From contig JBCNJP010000017.1 of assembly GCA_039602395.1 (NCBI GenBank), forward strand, positions 14,038,315-14,102,314: 64,000 nucleotides of DNA. The letters run 5' to 3'. Each line of letters begins with the position of its first letter. The stretch's first letter is position 1. This document shows positions 11,343-23,232 of the stretch, one piece after another. This stretch comes from Deinandra increscens subsp. villosa. Taxonomy: Eukaryota; Streptophyta; Magnoliopsida; Asterales; Asteraceae. The notes under the pieces were generated by a model. It ran no database searches. It was not told the origin of the DNA and was given only the letters and a program-made list of their open reading frames with translations. The position numbers and the translations under genes are program-made.

Positions 11343-12616
11343 GGAAAATTGGAATAAAATAATCCCAACTTTTGGGTATTGGCCTACAATAATCCCACTT
11401 TTCAATATAACCCACAACGGTCCCAACTTTCCACTTAATTATTTAGAATGGTCCCTCCGTTAAAAAAACTAACACCGTTAGTTTTTAATCTGACATGGCG
11501 CTGACGTGGCTTTTCAATTAATTTTTTTTTATATCCAAATATCCACATCATATAAACAATCGATGGTGACATGTTCCCGGCCTTCCACCACTTCCGTCAC
11601 CATGAATATCATCATCATCCAATTAAATCGATAATAATAATACTTCAACATCTTCGGACCTTCAAGCGGTTACCTTATTTTGCCGGAACTGTCGAGCGGA
11701 GGGAGGAAAGAAACCACCACCACCACTGCTGTGGCTCGCCGGAACATGAGCGGGTCGCCGCTGCCGTTGGTTCAGTCGGAACAGAGAAGAAAGACGTGTC
11801 GAGTTCGCCGGTTTCTGGTTGCCGACAACGTTGCAGGTGGGTCAGAGAAACGGGAGACTGGACTTGGAGGGGGGTCGCCGGCGTCGGTTGAACAGAGTGA
11901 CGGGGCCATGGGGAGGGTGTGGCTGTCGGGTTTTGCTTAAAGGTTGCCGGAATCGACGGCGGACACCGGCAACCGCTGCTACCTTGGAACTCTCTCAGAC
12001 AGCGGTGCGAGGTGAGGGGCTGGGTGTTGCAGATTCAAAATGACGAGAGGAGGAGGCGAGGTGGTTGCCGGTTTCTTCGCCGGAAAGTTGGGAAAGTGGG
12101 GCTGGGTACTACCGTAAAAACGAAGAGAGAGAGAGGTAGGTAGCAGCTTTTTCTCTTTTCTTTGTGAAATTACATAGATAGTTAAGTTACAGTGGGGCTG
12201 GTGTTATTTTGGGGATGGATAGGGGCTAGCTGTGTTTTTCCTCCTCCTGGTTTTTTGTTTTGTTTTATGTTTGTTTCCTCAGCTTCTCGTTGAGTTGTTT
12301 GGTGTTGTTGTGGGGTTGCTTTTTGGTGTTTAATAAAGATTCCGTTCAAAAAAAAAAGTTAAGGGGGGGGGGAGGGGGAAGGGAACAACTCACCATCGAT
12401 TGTTTATATGATGTGGATATTTAGGATATAAAAAAAATTAATTGAAAAGCCACGTCAGCGCCATGTCAGATTAAAAACTAACGGTGTTAGTTTTTTTAAC
12501 GGAAGGACCATTCTAAATAATTAAGTGAAAAGTTGGGATCGTTGTGGGTTATATTGAAAAGTGAGATTATTGTAGGCCAATACCCAAAAGTTGAAATTTT
12601 TTTATTCCAATTTTCT
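11343..12616. mobile_element. Long-TIR Mutator-like element with GC-rich cargo (1274 bp, 9-bp TSD)
   Basis: Inverted arms of about 230 bp (11343-11573 and 12390-12616) begin with GAAAATTGGAATAAAA and share ACTAACACCGTTAG and AACAATCGATGGTGA. They are flanked by the identical 9-bp duplication TAAATTTGT (11334-11342 and 12617-12625), which is not low-complexity. The interior (11575-12385) is GC-rich with CGCCGG and ACCACCACC runs typical of plant 5' coding/UTR sequence, so it looks like Pack-MULE cargo. It has short open frames, none recognisable. A poly-A-tailed LINE-like 3' end lies inside at about 12200-12356. Confidence 0.87.
12200..12356 (+). mobile_element. LINE-like 3' end with A-tail inside MULE cargo
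   Basis: The stretch contains CAGCTTCTCGTTGAGTTG and ends TTTAATAAAGATTCCGTTC followed by a run of A. The same architecture (CTTCTCG...AATAAAG...CCGTTC plus poly-A) occurs in the inverted LINE 3' end at 41151-41400. This points to an inserted or captured LINE tail; the 5' limit is uncertain. Confidence 0.45.
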
Positions 12617-12984
12617 TAAATTTGTTTACAAGTTGCATATTTTTGTATATATAAATCATAAAATTGGGAATTGGTGGTTGTGAGATAAAGATGTTAGATG
12701 CCTTGATAAGACACCTTGCCATTTTCAAATATTACATTCCTTTCAATAAATATATATTTTTATTATAGAAACTTCTATCAATTGAATCGGGGTGAAGTCT
12801 ACATGGTTTTGTTTTTTCTTTTTAAAGCAATATCCTCCACTTCAACATTGTTACAATAAATTATTAACGTACTAAGTTATTACATAAAAATTTTAATAAT
12901 ATTGACATACTTAATAATAATAATTACTATCAATCTTAACAAAATTCATAAAGGATTTATTTGTATATATAAATTTAGATTTAT

Positions 12985-13035
12985 ATATTACTAGTATTTA
13001 AACCCACACATAGCGACAGGGACATCGAATCGTAA
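12985..13035 (-). mobile_element. Helitron 3' terminus (minus strand)
   Basis: On the minus strand a hairpin around CCCTGTCGCTATGTGTGGG is followed by TTTAAATA and CTAG (12994-12991), with host T next. The 5' end is not certain. A candidate A|TCTTAATTTGACACTC lies at 14395 on the minus strand. If that is correct, the Tourist/hAT nest at 13207-14312 lies inside this Helitron. Confidence 0.45.
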
Positions 13036-13206
13036 AAAATTAGCTTCGAAATGTTGATAAAATAAAGACGTAGATTTTCATTGTGAAGCATTTTATTTCC
13101 ATTAGATATGCAGTTTGAATACTTATGTGGGTTTTATTGAATTTATAAAAAGGGATTCAAGGGGTTACAGATCCCAAAGGGGTGAGACTAATTTAAGTAT
13201 TAATTA

Positions 13207-14312
13207 GGGTGGGTGGTACGGGGGATAAATTTTTTAGGATAAGTAAAATAGGATAAGTTTTTTGGCCAATAGGAAAGTGACACAGGAGAGAGAAAAAAAT
13301 ATATGTCTTTTGTGTTTTTTTAATGGTATGGGTAGGGTTGTAAACGAACCGAACAAACACGAACAAGACATGTTTGTGTTTGTTTGTTAACATGTTATCG
13401 GACAATCGAACGAACACGAACAAATAGCCGAACAAGATTTTTTGTTTGTGTCCGTTTGTTAAGCAAAAAAACTTTTTCATGTTTGTTTGTGTTTGTTTGT
13501 GAATTTTTACATTTCTTGTCAAATGAACCAAACAAACCGGACAAACCAAACCAAACTTAGTCAGAAACAAATCAAACCAAACCAAACACAACCACAAACA
13601 AACAAAATAAACAATCAAACCAAACGAACCAAACTAACATAAATGAATCAAACAAACAAACACTATATGCTTGCATAAAAACGAAGCATCCATCCAAAGG
13701 AAAAACCCAAAAGCTATGATTAAAATATTTTTAAAAATAAAAGCTAAATAGAGAATATCTTATAAATGAGATTATGAATATTTTTAGAAAATATTACTAG
13801 AAGTATTAATGTTAACAAACAAACACAAACGAACAATACGAACAAGCACAAACAAACGGACACAAAAGAACGTTCACGAACACACTTACCGAACGTTCAC
13901 GAACACAAATGAACGAACGAGGACTCTTTTCGTTTTCGTTTGTTAAAATAAACGAACAAAATTTTTTGTCCGTGTTTGTCCATTTAGTAAACAAACGAAC
14001 ACAAACGAACTCCCGCCCGAACAATTTCACGAACTTTTCATGAAATTTCGGTTCGTTTACAGCCCTAGGTATGGGTGGGATAAGTTGGATAGTTTTTTGG
14101 GGTTTATATAGGAGGAAGAAAAAAACAAAAAAAAAATAAAAAATAAATGCTACGGTCATCGGCAATCTTCGGCAAGTGGTTGCCGTTTTTTTCATCTTTT
14201 TTGCCGAAAATTCCTTTGCCAAATGGTATGGTATGGTTGCCACATTTTTGCCGAAATTCCCCCTATGCCGAAATCCCTTTGCCGAAAAAAAAACTCCCCA
14301 TACCGCCCACGC
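13207..14312. mobile_element. Tourist-like (PIF/Harbinger) element, 1106 bp including nested hAT
   Basis: The ends GGGTGGGTGGTACGGGGG (13207) and, in reverse complement, GCGTGGGCGGTATGGGG (14312) are imperfect TIRs. They are flanked by the 3-bp duplication TTA at 13204-13206 and 14313-14315, the signature of PIF/Harbinger/Tourist elements. The right-hand interior repeats GCCGAAAA/TTGCCG motifs. A hAT element occupies 13333-14067. No transposase is encoded; the long open frames on the minus strand arise from AAC-type repeats. Confidence 0.8.
13333..14067. mobile_element. Non-autonomous hAT element nested in Tourist, 735 bp
   Basis: The termini TAGGGTTGTAAACGAACCGA and, inverted, TAGGGCTGTAAACGAACCGA are near-perfect TIRs. 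They are flanked by an exact 8-bp duplication GGTATGGG (13325-13332 and 14068-14075), diagnostic of hAT. The subterminal regions consist of many short ACAAACGAACACG-like repeats in both orientations, as is common for hAT transposase-binding regions. The centre (about 13660-13800) is AT-rich. No coding sequence. Confidence 0.9.
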
Positions 14313-14441
14313 TTAGTAGAAATTAAGTAGGTAGTCAACACTCCTTCTAAAACGTTCGTGAAACCTCATGACAAGAAATGAGTGTCAAATTAAGATGTAT
14401 CCAAGTTTTTTAAACTTTAGGAGTAAATACTTATGAGTTCA

Positions 14442-14706
14442 TCTATATAATAGGTAAAGTCGTGTAACATAAATTTTTTTTTTAATTTCGATGAATTTAC
14501 CTCTCGAGTTCATGGTGTAATAGGTAGAGACATGTAAAGTAACTTTTACATCATACGCTCAATACTCAATAGTTTCAGCGTTTTGGTTGTTATGCAACTA
14601 CTTTTTTTTAATTTTTTTTTCTTTACTTAGCGTTATGCTTATAATGATTATATGTGTTCGAGTTATTCCTGCGATAAGCCGGCAATGCGCGGTTTGCAAA
14701 GTCTAG
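14442..14706 (+). mobile_element. Small Helitron candidate, 265 bp
   Basis: It begins TCTATATAATAGGTAAAGTC after host A and ends with hairpin CCGGCAATGCGCGG, TTTGCAAAGT and CTAG before host T. Inside, TAATAGGTA-AAGTCGTGTAA recurs as TAATAGGTAGAGACATGTAA near 14519. The ends fit Helitron rules; the 5' end is the less certain one. Confidence 0.55.
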
Positions 14707-16195
14707 TTTTAAACAAAAGATGTTGCTTTATAATTTTTAAACTTAAATGACAGTTTCATAATTTTTAGAAACATAAATATCAACATTTATAATTTACTCA
14801 TAATTCTATGGATATGCATGTTAGCATCATAAACAAGTCGACTTTAAACGCTTGTGTATCAACTACTTAAGCACACATATAATAGCTATTTCATTAACAA
14901 TATCTTCCCTCGAGTCCCTAATAAAATTTACACACATATGTATGTGTCAATATATAAATTAAATAGCTAAGATCATTTGTGTTTTTAGCATGTTTAACAC
15001 ACATTCTCTAATATATTTAAAATTTTACAAATCTGTTCACCATAATACTTGAACCTTCATTATTCAAAAAAGAAAATTTATTTTTAACAATTTTATATCA
15101 TTAAACTAAAAGCCTCTTCGTATAAGATTATTTGCTAAAACAACACCTTATGCTAAATTTATTATAAAACACAACCAATTGATAATAACTTGTCCCCAAT
15201 TCATGAAACCTAACACTACATATATGTCACAATTTTTATTGAAGACTTTTTATAGAAATTATTTCATTTTTTGATGAAAGATGTAAAACAAACGGCAAAG
15301 TTGGACATAAAGTAGTAGGATACTCTTCCAATACCAAAATGTTTAACTTTATTCTTATTATATATGAAGAGGCTAGATGCAACTAACATTTAAAACAAAT
15401 AGGATATGTTATATCATTTTATATGTGTTGTTTTTATCACACTTATTAAAGATGTATACTTATTTTATGATGTCTAATATTGTATTATAAAAGCATAAAT
15501 ACAAACATAAAACCAAAAGTAAATTTCAATTTCTTTAAGACAAACAAATGACGTCATTTGTGATTAGGTGTTGTTTCAAAACTTAACAATTAAAAAAATA
15601 TGATAATTCGATTCTAAAGACTTTCGTAGAATAATAAAAATATGGATTTATTCAAACACCCTCATATTGTTATTGTATGATTTAAAAGTACAACCAAATG
15701 ATTAACTCTAAAAATCAAACACTCCAAATCCATACCCAATTAGGGGTGTGCATGATTGGCATGTAAACCTCAATTCCTTACATCAAATCATCTAAATATA
15801 AATCCTTTATATTTGTTTTTTTATAATTTACTTTCTTTTTGTATTTTACTATAACAAAACATAGAAATATAATATTAAATAGAAGTAAAAATTTCTATAT
15901 TTTACCATTTTTTATCACATTTTGTTAACTTTAGTATCAGGTTATCGTTTGAATCTATCTTTTATCATATTTGCTAACCTATGCATATTAGAGGTGTAAA
16001 AATCGGTTTCTCTAACAAATCGGTTAAGGTTCCAAACCGGTTTTGGACCAGAACCGGAACCGATTCTAGTCAATGCATTACAAAGGGTCAAGCTTGAAAT
16101 TGGTTCGGTTCAGAACCTATTCTAGGTAAGAAAACTAAAAATGACCAAGACTGGTTCGATTCGGTTTTGGAACGGTTCCAGTTCGGTTTGCTTCA
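14707..16195. other. AT-rich intergenic stretch
   Basis: No gene and no complete element were recognised. At about 15985-16190 there are repeated CGGTT/AACCGG motifs following TAGAGGTGTAAAAATCGG, which look like one degenerate hAT-type end. A lone AGGGGTGTGCATGATTGG occurs near 15743. Confidence 0.4.
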
Positions 16196-16356
16196 CTTAA
16201 TTGGGATTTCCTCGATGAAGTCTTGGCACAAATGAATTTTTCTATCCTCTTGTGTAAATGGATTAGTGCTATTATATCTACTACTAGGGCATCTGTTCTT
16301 GTTAATGTATCTCCTACATTCGAATTTTGCTTCAAAGGGGTAAAGACAAGGCATCC

Positions 16357-16741
16357 TGTTAGAGCATAATTCGTATGCGTCATAATGTCTCGTGTGTTGT
16401 AACGAATAGAGCTTTTAGTTCGGGTGTCTTAGTCTAAACGAACCATGGCCCGAACCAATGGTTCATGGGAAACGAACCAAACAGTTCATTGGGCAGTAGA
16501 CTAGTATAAATAGTTTAAGCTAGTTCATTTGTAAGAACTTCTGCTTGATTCTTTGTGTCTAAGTGCCTTTGTGTTAGAGGTTAACCAAAGAGTTTGTAAT
16601 TGCTTCTATTAGTGATTCAAGACACAAATTCTTATTTACTTGTTGATCTCGATTACATCCGATCCGTCACTCGTCATCGTTTTGGGCCTTTTTAGATCCG
16701 ATCTCATCGGTTTTGTTCACCTTGCCATGTAAGCTTTAACA
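16357..16741 (+). mobile_element. Solo LTR, copia-like, 385 bp
   Basis: It starts TGTTAGAGCATAATTCG and ends GCTTTAACA, giving TG...CA termini, with a TATA-type box TATAAATAG at about 16505. It interrupts the LINE RT. No 5-bp target duplication is visible (CATCC against GGATT), and LINE sequence is missing at the site, so a deletion probably accompanied or followed insertion. Confidence 0.72.
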
Positions 16742-17955
16742 GGATTTATGAAAATAATTTTCTCTCCTATTTGCAGATGACGTTATTTTTACTAGCGAGT
16801 GGTCTACAAACAACGGATTAAATTTGAGAAGAATCCTTCGTTGTTTTTACATGATCTCTCACCTTGTAATTAATATTTACAAGTGTACTCCTTTGGGTAT
16901 TGGTGTTGAAACTGAGGAGTTATCTTTTATGGCTAACTCAGTTGGTCCAAAGTCGGTCTTTTTCCTTTTAAACACTTGGGACTTCAAATCAGGGCCAACA
17001 TGAACTCGGAAAAAATTAGGAACCGATTGTTAACACTTTCATGAAAAGGCTCTCTCGATGGAAAGCGAAGACTTTATCTTTTATTGGTTGTATCACATTG
17101 ATCAAATTAGTCCTAAACTCACTTCCTTCTAACTATTTTTCTCTCTGTATAGAGTTCCTGCTCGAGTCATTGACACCTTGGATAGAATTTAGTAGAGATT
17201 TTTTTGGGGGCGATAATGGGGAGAAAAGTAAAATAAAATGGATAGCATGAAACAAGGGTGTCATAGTCAAGAAATATGATAATTTGGGACTTAGGATCAT
17301 TAAAAGATGGAAACACGGCATTATTGGCTAAGTGGTGGTGACAGTTTAAACTCGAAAAAAGGATCATTATGGCGCAACATAATATCAACTCTCATTCAAG
17401 GTCATTCATTCCCACGAAGATTTCTTTATCAGGTACATGGAAGCAGATTCAACAATCATCTATTGTCTTAGAATCTTTGGATGTTAATCTTGGGAAGGAA
17501 ATCAAAGGAATTCGTCGTAGATATGACATACAATTTTGGTTGGATAGCTAGCTCGATCGTTCCCCTCTTCATCTCAAGTTTCCCCCTCTGTTTGTAATTG
17601 AATGGAAGAAATCTTATTGTGTTGCTAATTGAATAATTGTCTAGAATAACTTGGCTCTGTGGAACTTCCTTTGGAAAAGACTACCTAGCTCACCCACGGA
17701 TTGTATAAAACTAAACCAACTCACTTGACTACTGAATTCTCTTTCTCTACAGGGATGTGATGATAGGTGGTGGTGGGCACTGGATGACTCTGGAGAGTTT
17801 ACAACCAAAATTATCAAAACCAGAATTCTGGACCTTCAAATTCAATTTGTGATGTGTGGTTTACATGGAATAGCTAGGTACCAAAGAAGGTTGCTCTTCT
17901 CAATTGGAATTGGAGAACGTCTTTGGATGGACTCCCAACTCTCAAGGCCCTAAAA

Positions 17956-20822
17956 TGTAACATTCACTTCCGACCGACTTGCAAAACCCGACCCATTCTG
18001 AATTTCGTACCATCTTGCTTTTTCAGTTTAACCTTTACCGGAAGAATTTTGGGTATTTAATTTTTCAAAAAAAAGGTTTTGGATGTTTCATAATCGTTTT
18101 TCCAAAGCAAAATATTTAGTTGATAGATTTTTAAAGTAATTGGTTTGTTAAAACGCAAACAATGGAAGTTACGCTTTTCACGCAATTTCGGTAATAACTA
18201 GGAAATCTCAAAATTTGGACTTTGGTGTGTCAGTTAGAGTATTTAATGAGTATGGTATCCTTAAATTTCATCATAAAACATCACACACAAATTCGAGTCT
18301 CGAAACATTGGTGATTAACCAAAAAGTGATATGTACGACAATTTGCCTGAAAACGTGCTATGTGGAATTAAATGTTTAATCGTATTTCGTTATGTGGCAT
18401 GTTTATATTCAAATTGATTGCCTTAAATGTGATTAATATGGTGTGAAATAAATATAGGTGAAATCGGAGAAAATGGTGGTCGAAAACGGCAAATAATAAG
18501 AACCGAGCTCAAAAACGAGAAAACGACCAAGGGAGGCTGCCTTGGGGGCTCGCGGAACGCGAGCCTGCCTAGGAAAACCTTTTGGGTCCGAGAAGGATCA
18601 CTGACGGATAAAAAAACCCTATTTTCTTATATTTAAACGATCCAACCTCATTTTTACCTCATTTGCACCTAACCGTAAAAGCTCACAGCCTTTCTATTGC
18701 AATTTCTGAATTATTATATGATGAGTTTGAAACTATAGAAAAGAAATAGAGAGAGATAGACTAGAAATGACATCTGTTATGTTAGTGACACCAAAAGGAT
18801 ATAAAATGAATGGAATTGGGACATGGATGGAATATAATGAAATAGAGCCACTTTGAGGTTCCCTATGAAATGAGGCATAGAGGGGAGCCACTACGAAGAA
18901 GTTCCGTGAGTTACGAATGAAGCTTCGAGCTCATATTGGTCATGGGTTGAGAACGGGAATGGAACTATATGACTCCAACATAATGACTTTGATATAACTG
19001 GCCCTTTTAGGGACTTGAATATTGCCTAATTGCTCTGGCGTGTTCACAGTTATTGCTTATGTGAACATAGTAGCTAAATAATCCCAATGTGTTACATAAG
19101 GCAAATATTGTATAATGGTTCGATTTTCCGCAATTTTTTCCATACCTCTGTGTAAATAACCCTTTTCTACGGACCTATCTCATACATCACCCCTTTTTGA
19201 AGAATCTTGGTCATTTTGGTGTGAATCCAAGCCTATATCATCATCTTTCATTAATTTTTTTTATAGGTAAGCCCTAAATCTTTGTTTACTTGTTTTGCAT
19301 GCATCAAGCTTTGATTTTTATGATAGATCTAGGTTAGATCTAAGGTTTGCATACAATGATATGTGAAGACAAGTTGTGATATTATGCATAAAGGTTGATG
19401 AATTATGTTGCTGATGATGGGCTTGCATGCTAAGTTAAAAAGATTAGATCTCGATGCATGAATGTTGATGAAGATGCTTCCTTTGTATTAAATCTAGGAG
19501 TTTGAGTGGTAAGGTAGCTTGCTTGCTAATGCATGATCAATAAAGAGCGGATTTTAGTAGCCATAGATGCATGTTTATAGATAAAGGTAGTATTTTGATG
19601 ACCATATGCTTTAGAAATCAATAAATCTACGTAGGATCATGCATGCATGTGGGTAAAGTATGGATTTTGATGATGAAGATGCAATAAAGTTGGTGGCTTT
19701 GTATAGATCTATGCATACAACGTAATAAGAATCAAGTCTTGGCATGACTCGTAGCTAAGTATGCGTTATGATGAATAGTATGCATGAAACATGATGTATA
19801 TGTAATCTGAATACTCAACATGTGATTGGAATGTGATCCTTACGTGAATCTAGGTTGATGTGCGAAAAATATATAGGTTATCATGTAATAAATATTCATG
19901 CATATAATTTGGGTGTCCGTTGCTCGATCGCATGTTAAGTCGAACTTATGTGTTTCGATAAATATGTACGTTATCACTTAAATAAATCACCAATGTGAAG
20001 TCGAGTCGACTAGATCAATCTTGTCGTTTTGGATCCTTTGTATCATTTAGTTTATTCGTTTCGTCATGGTGATCTCTGGGGTTGACCATTTCACTTTCGT
20101 GGTGTCATTCTCTACTACACAACACTAATACCAAGTGAGTATTCATAGCTCCTTTTCTTTTATTTTTTTGGGGTCTAACATGTATCTTTATTCAAAATTA
20201 TTTCTTCAAATGTTTATGCGATTCTATGTGGAGTAGGTAAATTCTATGTATGTTAGACTCGTGTGGATTATGGTGGATGTGGTGTTTAAACTCAAATTCA
20301 ATTTCAACCTCTACGCATAACTCATTAACACACCGAGCCGGGGTTACAGTAATAGATCTATTGGTTTGACAACACACCTGACTTGACCGGTAATTGACGT
20401 CTGGTGATTGAAAACCTATTTGTCAAGGGTTGATTACGCTATTATATATCATTGCTCGTTTGTCATATCATATGAATGTATCACTTGTCACATGAATAGC
20501 ATTAATTAAAAAGATATATTCTATTAATCTGTGTTTACTCACCAACTACTTTGTAGCTGACACTTTATCTTTTACATGTTGCAGGAAATAAGTTGAGTTT
20601 TGTTTGATCGATCACGCTAGGATCATTGGACCTAGATAAAAGAAATGAATTTAGTCATTTGACGTTTATTTCGGTTGTAACTTTTAGCTATGGATTATGT
20701 AAGACTTTTACTTTATTTGAACAAATGGGTTGATTACGTATTTTGCTAACATAATTTAGTTGCCATAAGCATCTAGATAATCACTGTGTCCTGACGTTTC
20801 CATCTTTAGTTGGGGTCTGACA
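17956..20822 (+). mobile_element. Solo LTR of a gypsy-type element, 2867 bp
   Basis: Termini are TGTAACATTC and GTTGGGGTCTGACA. The exact 5-bp duplication TAAAA flanks it (17951-17955 and 20823-20827), and LINE coding sequence resumes on the far side. The length and the TGTAAC...TGACA ends suit Tekay/Del-like chromoviruses, which is an inference from LTR style only. A perfect hairpin GCTCGCG-GAA-CGCGAGC lies at 18548-18564. No internal domain remains, implying LTR-LTR recombination. Confidence 0.85.
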
Positions 20823-21147
20823 TAAAAACCTCTATGAGTTCAGGTACACTCGACATTACGCCCGATCTGTAGCAACTTGGATCAAACAATGCAAAATTTC
20901 TGTTTTATGTGAATTCATACAATCAGTTTGGGATGCAATAAGTCAATGGTGTAAGTTACCAATGTTTTTTTTTTCTTTTGTTGTGTTGGATTTGATAGAG
21001 ATGCATAAACATATAAACATATGAATTGTTCAAAAAAGAAGAAAAAGCTCATTAATTTCATCATACATACGTTTCAGTCTCTAAGCGAGGCTAATTGAGG
21101 AAATCAAAATCCTTGATTATCTTTGATTAAGGTATCGGTCACGGATA

Positions 21148-22825
21148 TCTTTCATTCTAATAAAGCAATAAAATAATGTCCACATGTCACTTTACTAGGG
21201 TGTCCACATCATCCTCCACCTCAACAATCCACTTGTCAACACCACACTTAATTTCAATTTTTTTCATTTAAGAATTCAAAATTACCAAATATATATTTCA
21301 ACTTTCTAAATTTAAAATTCAACATTACATTTAACTAAAATTAGTTATGAATTTGTGTTAATATTTATTACTTATATATTTACATAAATTATTTATTAAC
21401 TAACTTACCAAATTTATATAAATTGTTTGAATTCAAGTAATCATAAATAATAATAACTTTTTATTGTAATTCTCAACACCACTTTAAAGTAACCATTAAA
21501 CCATTTATTTTCAGCTGTGATATACAAAATACTCTAATTTACTATAAATGTATTTTTAACTTAACTACTATAAAATAACTATTTGATATGATCTCACAAT
21601 TATATCATCCATATCCATAATTTTTAAATCTCATATCATTTTTTATTTTAGAGTTAATTGCAAATTAAGTCCCTATGGTTTGAGTGGAATTGCAGAATAC
21701 TCCAAATTGAAACTTTTTTGCATAGGGTACTTTGTGGTATGGGTTTATTGCAAATTCAGTACAAAAAACTAACTTCGTTAGAAAACACTGTTAAATCCAG
21801 GGGTATTTTAGTCAATTTAACTAAGATACAACTTTTAATGCTAGAGTAAACATTTCTAAAGTTAAGGGGCTTGTTATATAATTTACTAAAAATATTAAAA
21901 TAACATAGATTACCATCCAGTCAACATAAACAACAACAACCACTGTACTAGTCCCTTCCGGAGTCCAAATTCATCATCAAATCGACATTAAACACATAGA
22001 TCTCTACACGCATGACGGAATCGGAAGTTAACACGAGTGTTCTTTCCTGAAAATGAAAAGAAAATACACGGGGCTTACCCCGACTTACAGGTCTGATGCG
22101 AAAGGAGGTCGGAATCCCGACGGCGGTTGCCGGATTCGCGACAACAAGCGCCCACTCTCAAAATGGCCACCGATCTGTAGCCGTACCGCCTTAAGTCCAC
22201 CGTCTTACCAATACAGAAACCGCGCCGCCGCTGTTTGGCTTGGGCGGAGTCGGGTGTTAGCGTCGCTGCAGGTGAAGGAGGAAAGGGGAAAATTGCCGTT
22301 GAGTTCAGATTAGCACGAAATGGGGGACCATCGGAACATGCAAGTGGAGGAAAACCCTTCGCCGGCCATAGCCGGAGGCTGGCCGGATGTTAGCCGGACT
22401 TTGGTGACCCATCGGTTTCGGAATGGGATGGGGTTATTAGTTTTAATTAAAAAAATATGGAACCCACGTTATTAATTAATAATAAAATAATTATTATTAC
22501 TCTTATTATTTTTATTTAAATTAGAAGAAAATTATACCTTGCATTAAGGACTTGTACTAGCATCAATTACTTATACCTTAGATAAAAGGACCAAAATACC
22601 CCTGGATATAACAGAATTTCACTAACAGTGTTAGTGTTTTGTATTGAATTTGTAATAAACCCAAACCACAGAGTATTTGATGTAAAAAAGTTTTATTTTG
22701 GAGGTTTTTACAATTTGACTCAAACCACAGGGACTAAATTTGCAATTAACTCTTTATTTTATTATACTTATCTCATTATTATAAATATTTATTCAACCCG
22801 TATAATACACGGGTTACTAACCTAG
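21148..22825 (+). mobile_element. Helitron carrying a nested MULE, 1678 bp
   Basis: It starts A|TCTTTCATTCTAATAAAG, similar to the 5' ends of the Helitrons at 6.5 and 28.7 kb, including an early TGTCCACATGTCAC motif. It ends with hairpin ACCCGTATAATACACGGGT, TACTAAC and CTAG at 22822-22825, followed by host T. About 570 bp is Helitron sequence; the rest is the Mutator-like insertion at 21651-22752. No Rep/helicase gene. Confidence 0.78.
21651..22752. mobile_element. Long-TIR Mutator-like element nested in Helitron (1102 bp, 9-bp TSD)
   Basis: Both ends read GAGTTAATTGCAAATT, and the inverted arms of about 190 bp share AACACTGTTA and CCAGGGGTATTTT-type segments. The exact 9-bp duplication TTTATTTTA lies at 21642-21650 and 22753-22761. 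The interior (about 22040-22430) is GC-rich with GCCGGA motifs and short open frames, none recognised, and looks like captured genic sequence. Confidence 0.85.
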
Positions 22826-23232
22826 TTATTTATATGGGAGCAATACTATAGGCATAATATTTTGTAATGTTGATAGTTCTTTTGGTGGTCTGTTTTATTT
22901 GTAGTTTGTAACCTTTTCGTTATCTTCTTGGTAACTTGTTCATATTATTTCGTTTGAAGCAATTAAATTAAACTAAAAATAATACAAGACAATAACAGTA
23001 TTCAAGTATTTAATAAACGAAATATAATAACAATAATAATTGAAAAGGGGATATAATAAGATTAAACTCGCCAAGAAATTGCAAAATATAAGCGCGTGTC
23101 GTACAATGCACTTGTAACTCGCGTGTGAGTAAATTTATAGAGAACCAAAGAGATAGTAGGTAGCAGCAAGATTATTTATGCCCTGAATTTGTTTTATAAA
23201 TTTAGCAAATTATTTCAACTTTTCCAATAATT
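22826..23232 (+). promoter_or_regulatory. Upstream region of F-box gene
   Basis: AT-rich sequence between the Helitron end and the F-box start codon. AAAATATAAG near 23084 and AAATTTATAGAG near 23133 are possible TATA boxes about 90-150 bp upstream of the ATG. The functional promoter is short, because the transposon ends 407 bp upstream. Confidence 0.4.

Larger units (their letters stand above)
16196..21050 (+). pseudogene. Decayed LINE (L1-type) ORF2, interrupted by two LTRs
   Basis: Three coding remnants on the plus strand belong to one reverse transcriptase polyprotein. At 16196-16356 the peptide WDFLDEVLAQMNF...ISTTRASVLVN is the RT segment before the catalytic motif. At 16742-17955 are the catalytic LFADDVIFTSEWS, then WKAKTLSFIGCITLIKLVL and SLTPWIEFSRDFFGG, then a zf-RVT-like DRWWWALDDSGEF. 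At 20823-21050 VWDAISQWCKLP is the zinc-finger tail. Frames shift repeatedly and stops abound, so it is dead. Solo LTRs occupy 16357-16741 and 17956-20822. About 45 residues expected between the first and second pieces are missing. Confidence 0.8.

Noticed and set aside
11571..12143. Four overlapping open frames
   Set aside because: Produced by GC-rich cargo of a Mutator-like element; different frames overlap and none resembles a protein.
13193..14243. Two minus-strand open frames of about 140 codons
   Set aside because: Translations of AAC/GTT-type subterminal repeats in the hAT and Tourist elements.
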